Shown: in pieces, positions 35,259 to 43,915 of the stretch
Position numbering within the stretch: the stretch's first letter is position 1
Layout of the letters: every line of letters starts with the position of its first letter
Assembly: GCA_030148425.1 (NCBI GenBank)
Contig: JASBTM010000001.1
Location: forward strand, 124,001-188,000
DNA from: Hyphomicrobium sp.
Lineage (GTDB): Bacteria; Pseudomonadota; Alphaproteobacteria; Rhizobiales; Hyphomicrobiaceae
Length of the DNA: 64,000 bases
Direction: 5' to 3'
The notes under the pieces: generated by a model
Database searches by the model: none
Seen by the model: the letters and a program-made list of their open reading frames with translations, nothing else
What the model was told of the DNA's origin: nothing
Program-made: the position numbers and the translations under genes

Positions 35259-36712
35259 TGCGCAAGACAGACTATGCATTCTGGACATTCCTGCTGATGA
35301 CGGGTTTGGCCGGAGCGACAACGCTCCTCAACGTCACCCAAACCTACTCGGCGACATCGTCGCAGAATTCGGAACTCTATAAGCAGCTCGACCTCTTCGG
35401 AGACGTGCTCGAGCGCGTTCGCTCCGATTACGTCGACAAGCCCGACGATACGGCGCTCATCGAATCCGCGATCAACGGCATGCTCTCGTCGCTCGATCCG
35501 CATTCGTCGTACATGAGCCCGAAGAACTTCCGCGACATGCAGGTTCAGACGCGCGGCGAATTCGGTGGTCTCGGCATCGAGGTCACGATGGAGAACGGCG
35601 TCATCAAGGTTGTCTCGCCGATCGACGATACCCCGGCTTCCAAGGCTGGCCTACAGGCGAACGATCTCATCACGCACCTCGACAACGAAGCGATCTCGGG
35701 TCTGACGCTCGAGCAGGCGGTCGAGAAGATGCGCGGTCCGGTCAATACGCCGATCACGCTGACCGTTTTGCGCAAAGGCAAGGACGAGCCGTTCGACGTC
35801 AAAGTCACGCGTGACGTGATCCGCATCAATCCGGTCAAGTCGCGTGTCGAAGGCGATATTGGCTACGTGAAGATCTCGACCTTCAACGAGCAGACGCACG
35901 CTAACCTTGTGAAGGCCATCGACAGCCTCGACAAGCAGATCGGCCCGAACATCAAGGGCTACATCATCGACCTGCGCAACAATCCGGGCGGTCTGCTCGA
36001 TCAGGCCATCGCAGTCTCCGACGACTTCCTGGAGCAGGGCGCGATCGTGCTGACGAAGGGCCGCAACAACGAAGAGACGCAGCGTGCCAACGCTCGTCCC
36101 GGCGACATCACCGACGGCAAGAAGATGGTCGTGCTGATCAACGGCGGCTCGGCTTCGGCTTCTGAAATCGTAGCGGGCGCGCTGCAGGATCATAAGCGTG
36201 CGACGGTCATCGGTACGCGGTCGTTCGGCAAGGGCTCGGTGCAGACCATCATCCCGCTCGGCGCCAACGGCGCGATCCGCTTGACCACGGCGCGTTACTA
36301 CACGCCGTCCAACCGATCGATCCAGGCGAAGGGCATCGATCCGGATATCGCGGTCGACGAGGCCGTGCCGGATGATCTCAAGGACAAGATCGCATCTGAG
36401 AAGCCGCGCGGCGAAGCAAGCCTCCGTGGCCACTTGAAGAACCCGAACGGTTCCGATCAGACGAAAGACGATGATCTCGCCGAACCATCGGGCTCGCCGT
36501 CGTACGTCGCCAAGGACGCCGACAAGGATACGCAGTTGCAGTATGCGATCAACTTCCTCGACGGCAAGGCGAAGGGGCCGGAAACCTCTAGCGCAACGCC
36601 AGCTCCGGCTCAGACGCCGGCAGCCGTTCCGGCCGACGGCGCCGATAAGGACAAGGACAAGAAGGCGCCTGTGCCGTCCTCGGACGACGATAAGAAGGTG
36701 ACGCCGAACTAA
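35258..36712 (+). CDS. ctpA: carboxy-terminal processing protease (S41)
   Basis: A 484-residue periplasmic serine protease starting at ATG 35258, overlapping the envC stop (TAATG). It has an N-terminal signal/anchor (FWTFLLMTGLAGATTLL), a PDZ domain (about 85-170, GGLGIEVTMENGVIKVVSPIDDTPASKAGL) and an S41 core with catalytic Ser in NGGSASASEIVAGAL and Lys in GTRSFGKGSVQT. A charged, Pro-rich tail follows. The envC-ctpA pair is conserved in alphaproteobacteria and fits a role in cell-wall hydrolase control. Confidence 0.96.
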   Translation: MRKTDYAFWTFLLMTGLAGATTLLNVTQTYSATSSQNSELYKQLDLFGDVLERVRSDYVDKPDDTALIESAINGMLSSLDPHSSYMSPKNFRDMQVQTRGEFGGLGIEVTMENGVIKVVSPIDDTPASKAGLQANDLITHLDNEAISGLTLEQAVEKMRGPVNTPITLTVLRKGKDEPFDVKVTRDVIRINPVKSRVEGDIGYVKISTFNEQTHANLVKAIDSLDKQIGPNIKGYIIDLRNNPGGLLDQAIAVSDDFLEQGAIVLTKGRNNEETQRANARPGDITDGKKMVVLINGGSASASEIVAGALQDHKRATVIGTRSFGKGSVQTIIPLGANGAIRLTTARYYTPSNRSIQAKGIDPDIAVDEAVPDDLKDKIASEKPRGEASLRGHLKNPNGSDQTKDDDLAEPSGSPSYVAKDADKDTQLQYAINFLDGKAKGPETSSATPAPAQTPAAVPADGADKDKDKKAPVPSSDDDKKVTPN

Positions 36713-36740
36713 CGTCCGCGCGTCAAAATAGCAGGTCTTT

Positions 36741-36768
36741 GAAGGGCGCCCTAAAAATGGCGCCCTTC
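36741..36768 (+). terminator. terminator after ctpA
   Basis: GAAGGGCGCC-CTAAAAAT-GGCGCCCTTC, a perfect 10-bp stem 28 nt after the ctpA stop, followed by a mixed T-containing tract (ATGCTATTT). Confidence 0.75.
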
Positions 36769-36809
36769 ATGCTATTTGAGCCCTGACATCAATCACCGAG
36801 GATTTGCGC

Positions 36810-37343
36810 ATGGCCGAGCCGTCAAAGCCGAAGGTCAATCCGGACGACCTTCCCTATCGCCCCTGCGTCGGCCAGATGGTCATCAATCGCGAAGGGCTGG
36901 TGTGGGTCGGGCGGCGCGCCGACATACCCGGCGATGCAGAAGGGCGCGGGACGTGGTGGCAGATGCCGCAAGGCGGCATCGATCCTGGCGAAGATCCCGC
37001 CGCGGCGGCGCGCCGTGAGCTGTTCGAAGAGACCGCGATCGTTTCGGTCGAACAGATCGCTGAGCAGTCGCGCTGGGTGACCTATGATTTGCCGACCGAA
37101 CTGATCGGCGTTGCCTGGGGCGGCCGCTATCGCGGACAGAAGCAAAAATGGTTTGCCTATCGCTTCACCGGCCAGGAAAGCGAGATCAACATCGAGCCTC
37201 CGGCAGGCCTGGAACGGGAATTCGTCGAATGGCGTTGGGTGCGAGCGGATGATCTTCTGAATCTGATTGTGCCGTTCAAACGCGATGTCTACCGGCAGGT
37301 TCTGGAGGAGTTCAGCCCGCTCGCCCACGCCATCGGTGGATAG
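36810..37343 (+). CDS. rppH: Nudix RNA pyrophosphohydrolase, RppH-like (first paralogue)
   Basis: A 177-residue Nudix hydrolase that removes pyrophosphate from 5'-triphosphorylated RNA. It shows the RppH layout: [35 protein letters not shown], the Nudix box [23 protein letters not shown], and the C-terminal [17 protein letters not shown]. The box ends EETAI where the consensus has EExGU, so the Gly is Ala. ATG 36810 is used (track TTG is two codons earlier). It is followed by a second paralogue of identical length. Confidence 0.92.
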   Translation: MAEPSKPKVNPDDLPYRPCVGQMVINREGLVWVGRRADIPGDAEGRGTWWQMPQGGIDPGEDPAAAARRELFEETAIVSVEQIAEQSRWVTYDLPTELIGVAWGGRYRGQKQKWFAYRFTGQESEINIEPPAGLEREFVEWRWVRADDLLNLIVPFKRDVYRQVLEEFSPLAHAIGG

Positions 37344-37412
37344 CGAACCGGAAACAGCTGCTTTTCCGCTTCAATTGCCTAAAAATGCTGCTTGTGATCA
37401 CCGCGTCCATAT

Positions 37413-37434
37413 ATATGACAGTCTAATGTCATAT
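37413..37434. promoter_or_regulatory. 22-bp AT-rich palindrome between the two rppH genes
   Basis: ATATGACA-GTCTAA-TGTCATAT, 8-bp perfect arms with a 6-bp spacer, in a GC-rich neighbourhood. It lacks a T-run, so it looks more like a regulator's operator than a terminator for the first gene. It lies 84 nt before the chosen start of the second gene. Confidence 0.45.
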
Positions 37435-37517
37435 CCCTGCTATGAAATTCTGCAGGAATGACGAGTCGTAAGGGGAATAATCGAATACCCATTGCCGTAA
37501 CGAGGTATGCCCGCGAA

Positions 37518-38051
37518 ATGACTTTGCTGCCAAATCCTTCCAGCCTCTCAACTGACTCTTTGCCGTTTCGGATTTGCGTTGGCATCATGCTGCTCAACCG
37601 CGAAGGCTTGGTCTGGGTCGGTCGCCGGCGGCCAAAGTGGGCTGGCGAAAATCAGGCGCATATCTGGCAAATGCCTCAGGGCGGCATCGAGAAGTTCGAG
37701 GCGCCGCGGATCGCAGCGCTCCGGGAGCTGCGCGAAGAGACTGGCGTGACCCACGTCGAGGTCTTGGAAGAATATCCGGAATGGTTGAGCTACGAGCTGC
37801 CGGCCAATTTGCTCGGCGTCGCGCTCAAGGGCCGCTATCGCGGGCAGCGGCAGAAGTGGTTCGCGATGCGTTTCCTCGGTGACGACAGCGATATCAACAT
37901 CGCTCCGAAAGAGGGCACGAAAGCGGAGTTCGATACGTGGCGCTGGGTGCCGATCGAAACGGTGCCGCAGCTTATCGTGTCGTTCAAGCGCGAGGTCTAC
38001 GAGCAGGTTACGAAAGGCTTTGCGCATTTGGCGCGGCCGCAAGCCGCCTAG
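37518..38051 (+). CDS. rppH: Nudix RNA pyrophosphohydrolase, RppH-like (second paralogue)
   Basis: A 177-residue paralogue of the preceding gene ([64 protein letters not shown]). Its Nudix box is canonical, GX5EX7RELREETGV. The C-terminal half (GRYRGQRQKWFAMRFLGDDSDINI, FKREVYEQV) is closely similar to the first copy. ATG 37518 is preferred over the track's ATG 37458, whose first 20 residues do not resemble the family. If one copy is the housekeeping RppH, this one is the better catalytic match. Confidence 0.92.
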   Translation: MTLLPNPSSLSTDSLPFRICVGIMLLNREGLVWVGRRRPKWAGENQAHIWQMPQGGIEKFEAPRIAALRELREETGVTHVEVLEEYPEWLSYELPANLLGVALKGRYRGQRQKWFAMRFLGDDSDINIAPKEGTKAEFDTWRWVPIETVPQLIVSFKREVYEQVTKGFAHLARPQAA

Positions 38052-38066
38052 CGCCCGCTTGCCTTA

Positions 38067-38213
38067 TTAGACCGTCAAACCCGCCGCCGACATAAAAACG
38101 CGAATAATTACGGCGACGGCGGCGAGTGCGAGCACGCTCGCCGTCCAGATCAGCACGAGCCAGCCGACGCGGCGTGCCCACGACGGCTGTCCTGTCTCGG
38201 CGCTCTTCGCCAT
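38067..38213 (-). CDS. DUF2474 small membrane subunit of the bd-type oxidase
   Basis: A 48-residue single-helix protein (SWARRVGWLVLIWTASVLALAAVAVIIRVFM) that the ORF track hides inside a longer out-of-frame ORF. Its ATG overlaps the cydB stop (TGATG). DUF2474 proteins accompany cyanide-insensitive bd oxidases, as CydX accompanies CydAB in E. coli, and probably stabilise the haem-bearing subunit. Confidence 0.85.
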   Translation of the reverse strand: MAKSAETGQPSWARRVGWLVLIWTASVLALAAVAVIIRVFMSAAGLTV

Positions 38214-39226
38214 CAGTGATAGCCCTCGCCGGTTTTCACCTTGCCGCGGAACACGTGATACGCCCACGCCGTGTAGATGAGGATGAAGGGAATGATGAAA
38301 AGCGCGCCGACGAGCGTGAAGCCCAGGCTCTGAGGCGGCGAGGCGGCATCCCAGATCGAGATGGACGGCGGAATGATGTTCGGCCACAGGCTGATCGCCA
38401 GACCGGTGTAGCCGAGGAAGACGAGAAGCAGCGCGAGTACGAACGGTAGGGCGTGCGTATCGCGTCCGACCGCCCAGAAAATCGCGAGGGTCGCCACCAG
38501 GACAAGGATCGGCACCGGCGAGAAGAACACGATATTCGGGAAAGAGAACCAGCGCGATGCGATCTCTGGATGCGAGAGCGGCGTCCAGATGCTGACGAGA
38601 AGTATCGTCGCGAGCAACGCTGCTGCGACTGGTCTTGCAAGCTGACGCATGCGCGCCTGCAACGATCCCTCCGTCTTGAGGATCAGCCACGTCGCGCCGA
38701 GCAGTGCATAGGCGACGATCAAACCGAACCCCGAGAAGATGCTGAAGGGCGTCAGCCAGTCGAGCGCACCTCCGGAAAATGCGCCGTTCGTCACGGCGAA
38801 GCCATTGATGAAGGAGCCGAGAATGACGCCTTGCGAGAAGGTCGCGACATAGGAACCCCATGTGAAGGCCCTGTCCCACGTCGGCTTGTGAGCATCGTCT
38901 GCCTTGAAGCGAAACTCGAAGGCGACGCCTCGGCAGATGAGGCCCATGAGCATGGCGATGATCGGCAGATATGCGGCGGAAAGAATGACCGAATAAGCCA
39001 GCGGGAACGCGGCGAGAAGGGCAGCGCCGCCGAGCACCAGCCATGTCTCGTTGCCGTCCCAGACGGGGGCGACGGTATTCACCATTGTATCGCGTTCGGC
39101 ACGGTCTGGAATGAACGGGAAGAGGATCCCGATGCCAAGATCAAAACCGTCCATGATCACGTACATCATCAGGCCGAAGCCAATGATTCCGGCCCAAATT
39201 AGCGGAAGATCGATACCGGCATCCAT
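38213..39226 (-). CDS. cydB: cytochrome bd-type (cyanide-insensitive) ubiquinol oxidase subunit II
   Basis: A 337-residue membrane protein with about eight or nine helices. The start MDAGIDLPLIWAGIIGFGLMMYVIMDGFDLGIGIL and VAPVWDGNETWLVLGGAALLAAFPLAY are diagnostic of CydB/CioB. It lies 3 nt after cydA. Together with CydA it reduces O2 to water with quinol electrons, without pumping protons. Confidence 0.95.
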   Translation of the reverse strand: MDAGIDLPLIWAGIIGFGLMMYVIMDGFDLGIGILFPFIPDRAERDTMVNTVAPVWDGNETWLVLGGAALLAAFPLAYSVILSAAYLPIIAMLMGLICRGVAFEFRFKADDAHKPTWDRAFTWGSYVATFSQGVILGSFINGFAVTNGAFSGGALDWLTPFSIFSGFGLIVAYALLGATWLILKTEGSLQARMRQLARPVAAALLATILLVSIWTPLSHPEIASRWFSFPNIVFFSPVPILVLVATLAIFWAVGRDTHALPFVLALLLVFLGYTGLAISLWPNIIPPSISIWDAASPPQSLGFTLVGALFIIPFILIYTAWAYHVFRGKVKTGEGYH

Positions 39227-39229
39227 GGG

Positions 39230-40681
39230 TCAGTCTCCTCGGAGGTTCGGGAACGCCGGAGCGTCGATTTTCGTCTCGACGGCGGAGAGCGGTCGGGCAG
39301 GACGCAGGTGCGGATCGGTATCCGGGTCGGGCTGGCCGCCGCTGCCGCCTTCATCGGGACCTTTGGCGACGACCTTCAGCATATAGGCGACACCCGTGCC
39401 GAAGACGGCGAAGTACAAAACGATGAAGGCTGTCAGGGTGATCGACAGAGCCAGGGCCGAATGGTTCGAAACCGCATCCTTCGTGCGCATGATGCCGTAG
39501 ACGATCCACGGCTGGCGGCCGATTTCCGTCGTCAACCAGCCTGCAAGCAATGCGATCAAACCCGTCGGCCCCATGACAAGCGCAGCGCGCAGGAAGAGCT
39601 CAGACGAAAAGAGATCCTTTTTCCATCGCAGCCACAGGCTCCAGGCGCCGAGTGCGAGCATCAGCATGCCGAGACCGACCATGATGCGGAACGTCCAGAA
39701 AACGACCGTCGAGTTCGGCCGGTCTTCCGGCGGGAATTCTTTCAGGCCCGGGATCTGGCCGTCGAGGCTGTGTGTCAGGACAAGGCTCCCGAGATAGGGA
39801 ATCTCGAGCGCGAAGCGGGTCGTTTCGGCCGCCATGTCGGGCCAGCCGAAAAGGATCAGAGGCACGCTTTCGCCGGGCGTGTTCTGCCAGTGCCCTTCGA
39901 CGGCGGCGATCTTGGCGGGCTGATATTTGAGGGTGTTGAGGCCGTGCTGATCGCCGACGAGAATCTGCAGTGGGGCGAGGACTGCGATCAGCCACATCGC
40001 CATAGACAGCATGGTGCGGATCGCGGGTGACGAGCGGCCCCTCAAAAGATGCCAAGCCGCCGAAGCGCCTACGAACAAGCCGGTCGCCAGAAAGGAGGCG
40101 AGGACCATGTGTGCGAGTCGATATGGGAACGACGGATTGAACACGACCTTCAACCAGTCGACCGGTATGACGCGACCGTTGACGATCTCGAAGCCCTGGG
40201 GTGTTTGCATCCAGCTGTTCGAAGCCAGGATCCAGGTGGCGGAAATCAGGGTTCCGAGCGCGACCATCAGCGTTGCGAAGAAATGCAAACCTGGCCCGAC
40301 CTTATTCCAGCCGAACAGCATGACGCCGAGGAAGCCGGCTTCGAGGAAGAATGCGGTAAGGACTTCGTAGGTCAGCAGCGGGCCGGTAACACTGCCGGCG
40401 AATGTCGTGAAGTAGCTCCAGTTCGTGCCGAACTCATACGCCATGACGAGGCCGGAGACGACGCCCATGCCGAAGTTGATGGCGAAGACCTTCGACCAGA
40501 AATGATAGAGATCGCGATAGACCGTGTCTCGCTTCCAAAGCCACAAGCCTTCGAGCACTGCGAGATAAGACGCAAGCCCGATGGTGATTGCCGGAAAGAT
40601 GATGTGAAATGAGACTGTAAATCCGAATTGGATACGGGCGAGTTCAAGCGCGCTCAATGCGGATGCTGACGTGATCATCAT
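39230..40681 (-). CDS. cydA: cytochrome bd-type (cyanide-insensitive) ubiquinol oxidase subunit I
   Basis: A 483-residue haem subunit: SALELARIQFGFTVSFHIIFPAITIGLASYLA (His ligand of b595 region), FGMGVVSGLVMAYEFGTNWSYF, GWLTTEIGRQPWIVYGIMRTKDAVS. The quinol-binding Q loop is short, the CIO/bd-type seen in Pseudomonas and alphaproteobacteria. Operon cydA-cydB-DUF2474; no ABC cydDC genes nearby. Start codon could be ATG 40681 or 40678. Confidence 0.95.
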   Translation of the reverse strand: MMITSASALSALELARIQFGFTVSFHIIFPAITIGLASYLAVLEGLWLWKRDTVYRDLYHFWSKVFAINFGMGVVSGLVMAYEFGTNWSYFTTFAGSVTGPLLTYEVLTAFFLEAGFLGVMLFGWNKVGPGLHFFATLMVALGTLISATWILASNSWMQTPQGFEIVNGRVIPVDWLKVVFNPSFPYRLAHMVLASFLATGLFVGASAAWHLLRGRSSPAIRTMLSMAMWLIAVLAPLQILVGDQHGLNTLKYQPAKIAAVEGHWQNTPGESVPLILFGWPDMAAETTRFALEIPYLGSLVLTHSLDGQIPGLKEFPPEDRPNSTVVFWTFRIMVGLGMLMLALGAWSLWLRWKKDLFSSELFLRAALVMGPTGLIALLAGWLTTEIGRQPWIVYGIMRTKDAVSNHSALALSITLTAFIVLYFAVFGTGVAYMLKVVAKGPDEGGSGGQPDPDTDPHLRPARPLSAVETKIDAPAFPNLRGD

Positions 40682-40979
40682 TGCGCCTCGGCTAATGCGT
40701 GCAGTCTCATATTCTTCTTCGGCTCGTCGTCGAAAGAATCATACGTTCTCTATTGAGCCAGTTGCCAAGCAATAGAAAGCCCGCGCGTAACACGGGCTTA
40801 ATACGACGTGACATCGGCGTCGGAAGATTTGTCCGGAGGACAATTGCCGGACGGCGGCACATGCCGCCACTCGCCGCTGCTTCACCTAGCGAAGCTAACG
40901 ACCCTGTTGAATTGGGCAAGACGTCTAAGCTGAGAAACGCGGCCTGCGGAGTATTAAACCGTGCGAATTCGCAATCGCG
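40682..40979. other. 298-nt region between cydA and a small exported protein
   Basis: Contains the cydA promoter region and a hairpin (listed). I found no convincing FNR-type box (TTGAT-N4-ATCAA). No gene supported. Confidence 0.5.
40777..40799 (-). terminator. hairpin with T-rich tail (reverse strand)
   Basis: On the reverse strand AAGCCCG-TGTTACGCG-CGGGCTT is followed by TCTATT. It could end the transcript of the small exported gene upstream of cydA. The stem is 7 bp. Confidence 0.45.
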
Positions 40980-41243
40980 TCAGCGACGTTTGACGCCGGC
41001 ATTCGGTGCGATATAGCGGCCGCCGTAACTCGCGGCGGGATTGTTCAGGTCGCGGAGCGGCGCTGGGTAATAAGGGGTCGAGGGAGCAACGCTCCCCGAA
41101 CCGCCACTGCTGGCACCTGTGCTCGGCGGCACGCGGATGATCGAATTCGAGTTGCCCGACGGCTGCGGACTGTTGCTCGATTGAGCGTGACCGGCTGTCG
41201 AGGCTCCAACGATCAGCGCTAAGGTGAAAAGTGCTCGTCGCAT
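40980..41243 (-). CDS. small exported Ser/Pro-rich protein
   Basis: An 87-residue protein from ATG 41243, with GGAG 8 nt upstream (ATAGGAGCGCCGCAATG). A signal peptide (MRRALFTLALIVGASTAGHAQ) is followed by a Ser/Asn/Gly/Pro-rich, probably unstructured mature part ending NPAASYGGRYIAPNAGVKRR. No family recognised. The ORF-track version adds 54 upstream residues without support. Confidence 0.6.
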   Translation of the reverse strand: MRRALFTLALIVGASTAGHAQSSNSPQPSGNSNSIIRVPPSTGASSGGSGSVAPSTPYYPAPLRDLNNPAASYGGRYIAPNAGVKRR

Positions 41244-41353
41244 TGCGGCGCTCCTATTATCCCGCCAGCTTAAACTTACATGGTGTTCAAGGGTTTCCCC
41301 GCAAGGCCGAGCGCTGGAGAGAATTGGGAGGCCAGACACGATTCCCGTCGCCG

Positions 41354-41479
41354 TCAGCGGACGAGGAAAATCGTCCAAGTGGCAATGCCAACCAGCACGG
41401 CGCACAGAAGCGTGAGCAGCAGCGGGTTGGTGTCGGGTGGTCGGTTGCCGTTGTCGGAAGGATCCGGGATTTTGGACAT
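41354..41479 (-). CDS. 41-aa single-helix membrane protein
   Basis: From ATG 41479 the ORF encodes a polar N-terminus (MSKIPDPSDNGNRPPDTNP) and one membrane helix (LLLTLLCAVLVGIATWTIFLV). A longer start at 41536 is possible. No strong ribosome site. The composition is typical of tiny membrane proteins. Confidence 0.4.
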   Translation of the reverse strand: MSKIPDPSDNGNRPPDTNPLLLTLLCAVLVGIATWTIFLVR

Positions 41480-41737
41480 CGATTGATCGAATTCAAAAAA
41501 GATTTGAAGCCAGTATGAGAAAAACTTTAGTCGCATTCTCAGCGGGGCGGTGAATTCCTGTGTCGGGTAGTTGACGGCAGGTAAAAATCGCAGGCGGCGC
41601 CGGATCTAAAACGAATGAGCCCGACGGTCACACTAATCTAACGTTGGAAAGTGACCGATCCGTTTGAAACTTCGTAATCTTTCACGTATTTTAGTAGTAG
41701 ACGGATGTGCCCTGCCGAAGGTCAAGGAGCTTCAAAG

Positions 41738-42019
41738 ATGCAGCGTCGCCGAAACATCTGGAGCGGTTATCTTCCGATCGTGATCGCGGGATTGGGAATT
41801 CCAGCTATCGCGGGTGCCGCCAGAGCGGATTCTGTCCCTGAGAGCATCCGAATCCAGCAAAAAGCGGAAAAAGCTTACGAATCGGCGCCGGTCGTGCCGA
41901 TCGAGCGGGGCAATGCTCACCACCGCGAAGGCCAAAAAGACGAGCAGGGAGGCGACGATGTGCCGCCGGTAACCCCCGTCGCCCCGCCTCGGTCGGAACG
42001 CCGGGATAGCAATCGTTAA
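41738..42019 (+). CDS. small exported protein, unknown
   Basis: A 93-residue protein from ATG 41738, with AAGGAG 9 nt upstream. A signal peptide (to about AARADSV) is followed by a charged, low-complexity mature part (SIRIQQKAEKAYESAPVVPIERGN...DDVPPVTPVAPPRSERR). No family recognised. Confidence 0.55.
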   Translation: MQRRRNIWSGYLPIVIAGLGIPAIAGAARADSVPESIRIQQKAEKAYESAPVVPIERGNAHHREGQKDEQGGDDVPPVTPVAPPRSERRDSNR

Positions 42020-42169
42020 CCGCTTCGGCCTTGTAAGGCTTCAATCTTGATCGGCCTGCCCGGGATTGCTGGGAGGATTGCCCGAACGCGTAAAATCCCG
42101 GCTAAATTTGAAATCGGTTTTAAATCGGCGGAGCCTAAGATTACGGCATCGACCTCTCTGGAAGAGTCC

Positions 42170-42340
42170 ATGTCGGCTTCACGTCATCAACGTCGTCGCG
42201 TTCTGATCGAGGCTCGGCCGAGCTTGCTGGACCGCCTTAGGTTGTGGTTCCACAGAATTCGACATCCTCGTAGCCAGTGGCTAGCGGGGGGCTGGTTGTT
42301 CCGGTCGCGAAAGTCCGACCACCCGCGCGTCCGCGCCTAA
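42170..42340 (+). CDS. small basic protein, 56 aa, doubtful
   Basis: From ATG 42170 (preceded by GGAAGAG) the ORF encodes an Arg/His-rich peptide (MSASRHQRRRVLIEARPSLLDRLRLWFHRIRH...). Twelve or more Arg residues and an amphipathic middle recall DUF1127-like small proteins. No family confirmed. Confidence 0.35.
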   Translation: MSASRHQRRRVLIEARPSLLDRLRLWFHRIRHPRSQWLAGGWLFRSRKSDHPRVRA

Positions 42341-42519
42341 AAGCTTCTTTCTATCGAGCATCATAAGGTCCGAGGTGCGTGCCGCTCGGCGTGTTGCTGC
42401 GGCATTGGCACGTTGGACAATTTGCCCAATGCCCTGATGGATAATGCCGGGACAAGAAGCTACAAACGGGCTTGCGAATATTGCGTGCGCAGAGCCAGGA
42501 TGGTTTCAAGGAGCGGCCG

Positions 42520-43824
42520 ATGAGTGGAGCCTCAGCTACGTTCGAGCGGAATGGTCGCTCGGCGCATAGCGGACACGGCGATGTCAGCGCTGGCGAGATC
42601 GCCATCGGCGTCATCATCGGACGGACGTCGGAATTCTTCGACTTCTTCGTCTACGCCATCGCCTCGGTCCTCGTCTTTCCGAAGCTCGTCTTCCCGCACC
42701 TCGATCCGCTGACCGGAACGCTTTACTCGTTCGCGATCTTCGCGCTCGCTTTCATCGCGCGCCCGATCGGCACCGGCCTGTTCATGGCGATCGACCGCAA
42801 TTACGGCCGAAGCGTAAAGCTGACCATCACGCTCTTCTTGCTTGGGACGTGCACCGTCGCCATCGCGTTTCTTCCGGGCTACGAGCAGATCGGCTGGGTG
42901 TCTGCTCTGCTGCTGGCTATTTTCCGCATTGGCCAAGGTCTCGCGCTTGGTGGCGAATGGGATGGACTTCCGTCACTGCTCGCGATGAACGCTCCGGTCA
43001 ACCGTCGCGGCTGGTACGCGATGATCCCGCAGCTTGGTGCGCCGCTCGGCCTGATGGTCGCTGCTGCGCTGTTCGCTTATTTCGCGGCCAACCTGTCGGG
43101 CGAAGACTTCCTCGACTGGGGCTGGCGCTATCCGTTCTTCGTCGCCTTCGCAATCAACGTCGTGGCGTTGTTCGCCCGTCTTCGCATGGTCGATACACCG
43201 GAATACATCGAGCACTTCGAGCAACAGGATCTCGAGCCGAAGCCGATCGGCGAGACGATGAAGCACGAGGGCCTGCATGTGGTACTCGGCGCCTTCACGC
43301 CGCTCGCGAGCTTCGCGCTCTTCCACATGGTTACGGTGTTTCCGTTGTCGTGGGTGTTTCTCTATACGAACCAGAGTCCGGCACGCTTCCTCGTCATCGA
43401 GTTGATCGGGGCGATCGTCGGTCTCATCACGATCGTTCTCTCGGGATATGTCGCGGATCTCGTCGGCCGCCGGAACCTGCTTTTCGCGACGGCTGCCGTG
43501 ATTGCTGTGTTCAGCGGCTTTGCTCCTCAGCTTCTCAGCGGCGGCGACGTTGGTGAAGTCACCTTCATGGTGCTGGGCTTCATCCTTCTCGGGCTGTCGT
43601 TCGGCCAGTCGTCGGGAACGCTCGCTGAGAACTTCGCCAAGGTCTATCGCTATACCGCCTCGGCCTTCACGGCGGATCTCGCTTGGCTGTTCGGCGCGGG
43701 CTTCGCTCCGTTTGTTGCGCTTTGGCTGTCGAGCCATTTCGGCTTGATGGCGGCGGGCCTTTATCTTCTTTCCGGCGCGGTCTGCACGCTTCTGGCGCTG
43801 GGTCTGAGCCGCCAGCTGCAGTAG
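42520..43824 (+). CDS. MFS transporter, metabolite:H+ symporter (MHS) type
   Basis: A 434-residue, 12-helix transporter starting at ATG 42520 (AAGGAG 6 nt upstream). The N-terminal IGRTSEFFDFFVYAIASVLVFP and FIARPIGTGLFMAIDRNYGR, then RIGQGLALGGEWDG, match the MHS family, which takes up organic acids and osmolytes with protons. It sits beside the oxalate gene group but is convergent with it; a C2/C3 acid substrate is plausible, not shown. Confidence 0.88.
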   Translation: MSGASATFERNGRSAHSGHGDVSAGEIAIGVIIGRTSEFFDFFVYAIASVLVFPKLVFPHLDPLTGTLYSFAIFALAFIARPIGTGLFMAIDRNYGRSVKLTITLFLLGTCTVAIAFLPGYEQIGWVSALLLAIFRIGQGLALGGEWDGLPSLLAMNAPVNRRGWYAMIPQLGAPLGLMVAAALFAYFAANLSGEDFLDWGWRYPFFVAFAINVVALFARLRMVDTPEYIEHFEQQDLEPKPIGETMKHEGLHVVLGAFTPLASFALFHMVTVFPLSWVFLYTNQSPARFLVIELIGAIVGLITIVLSGYVADLVGRRNLLFATAAVIAVFSGFAPQLLSGGDVGEVTFMVLGFILLGLSFGQSSGTLAENFAKVYRYTASAFTADLAWLFGAGFAPFVALWLSSHFGLMAAGLYLLSGAVCTLLALGLSRQLQ

Positions 43825-43860
43825 TTCCGGTTCGTCTCACCGACAACTGCTCAATAATTA

Positions 43861-43890
43861 AAAACGCCCGGTGATGAGCCGGGCGTTTTT
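43861..43890. terminator. bidirectional terminator between convergent genes
   Basis: AAAACGCCCGG-TGATGAG-CCGGGCGTTTTT, with A-run on the left and T-run on the right, placed between the MHS transporter and the CoA-ligase gene. It can serve both strands. Confidence 0.9.
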
Positions 43891-43915
43891 ATTTGCTTCG
43901 ATGTTTGTGCTGGCG

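Noticed and set aside
40682-40979. FNR/anaerobox upstream of cydA
   Set aside because: TTGAG and CAAGC fragments occur but no TTGAT-N4-ATCAA-like dyad.
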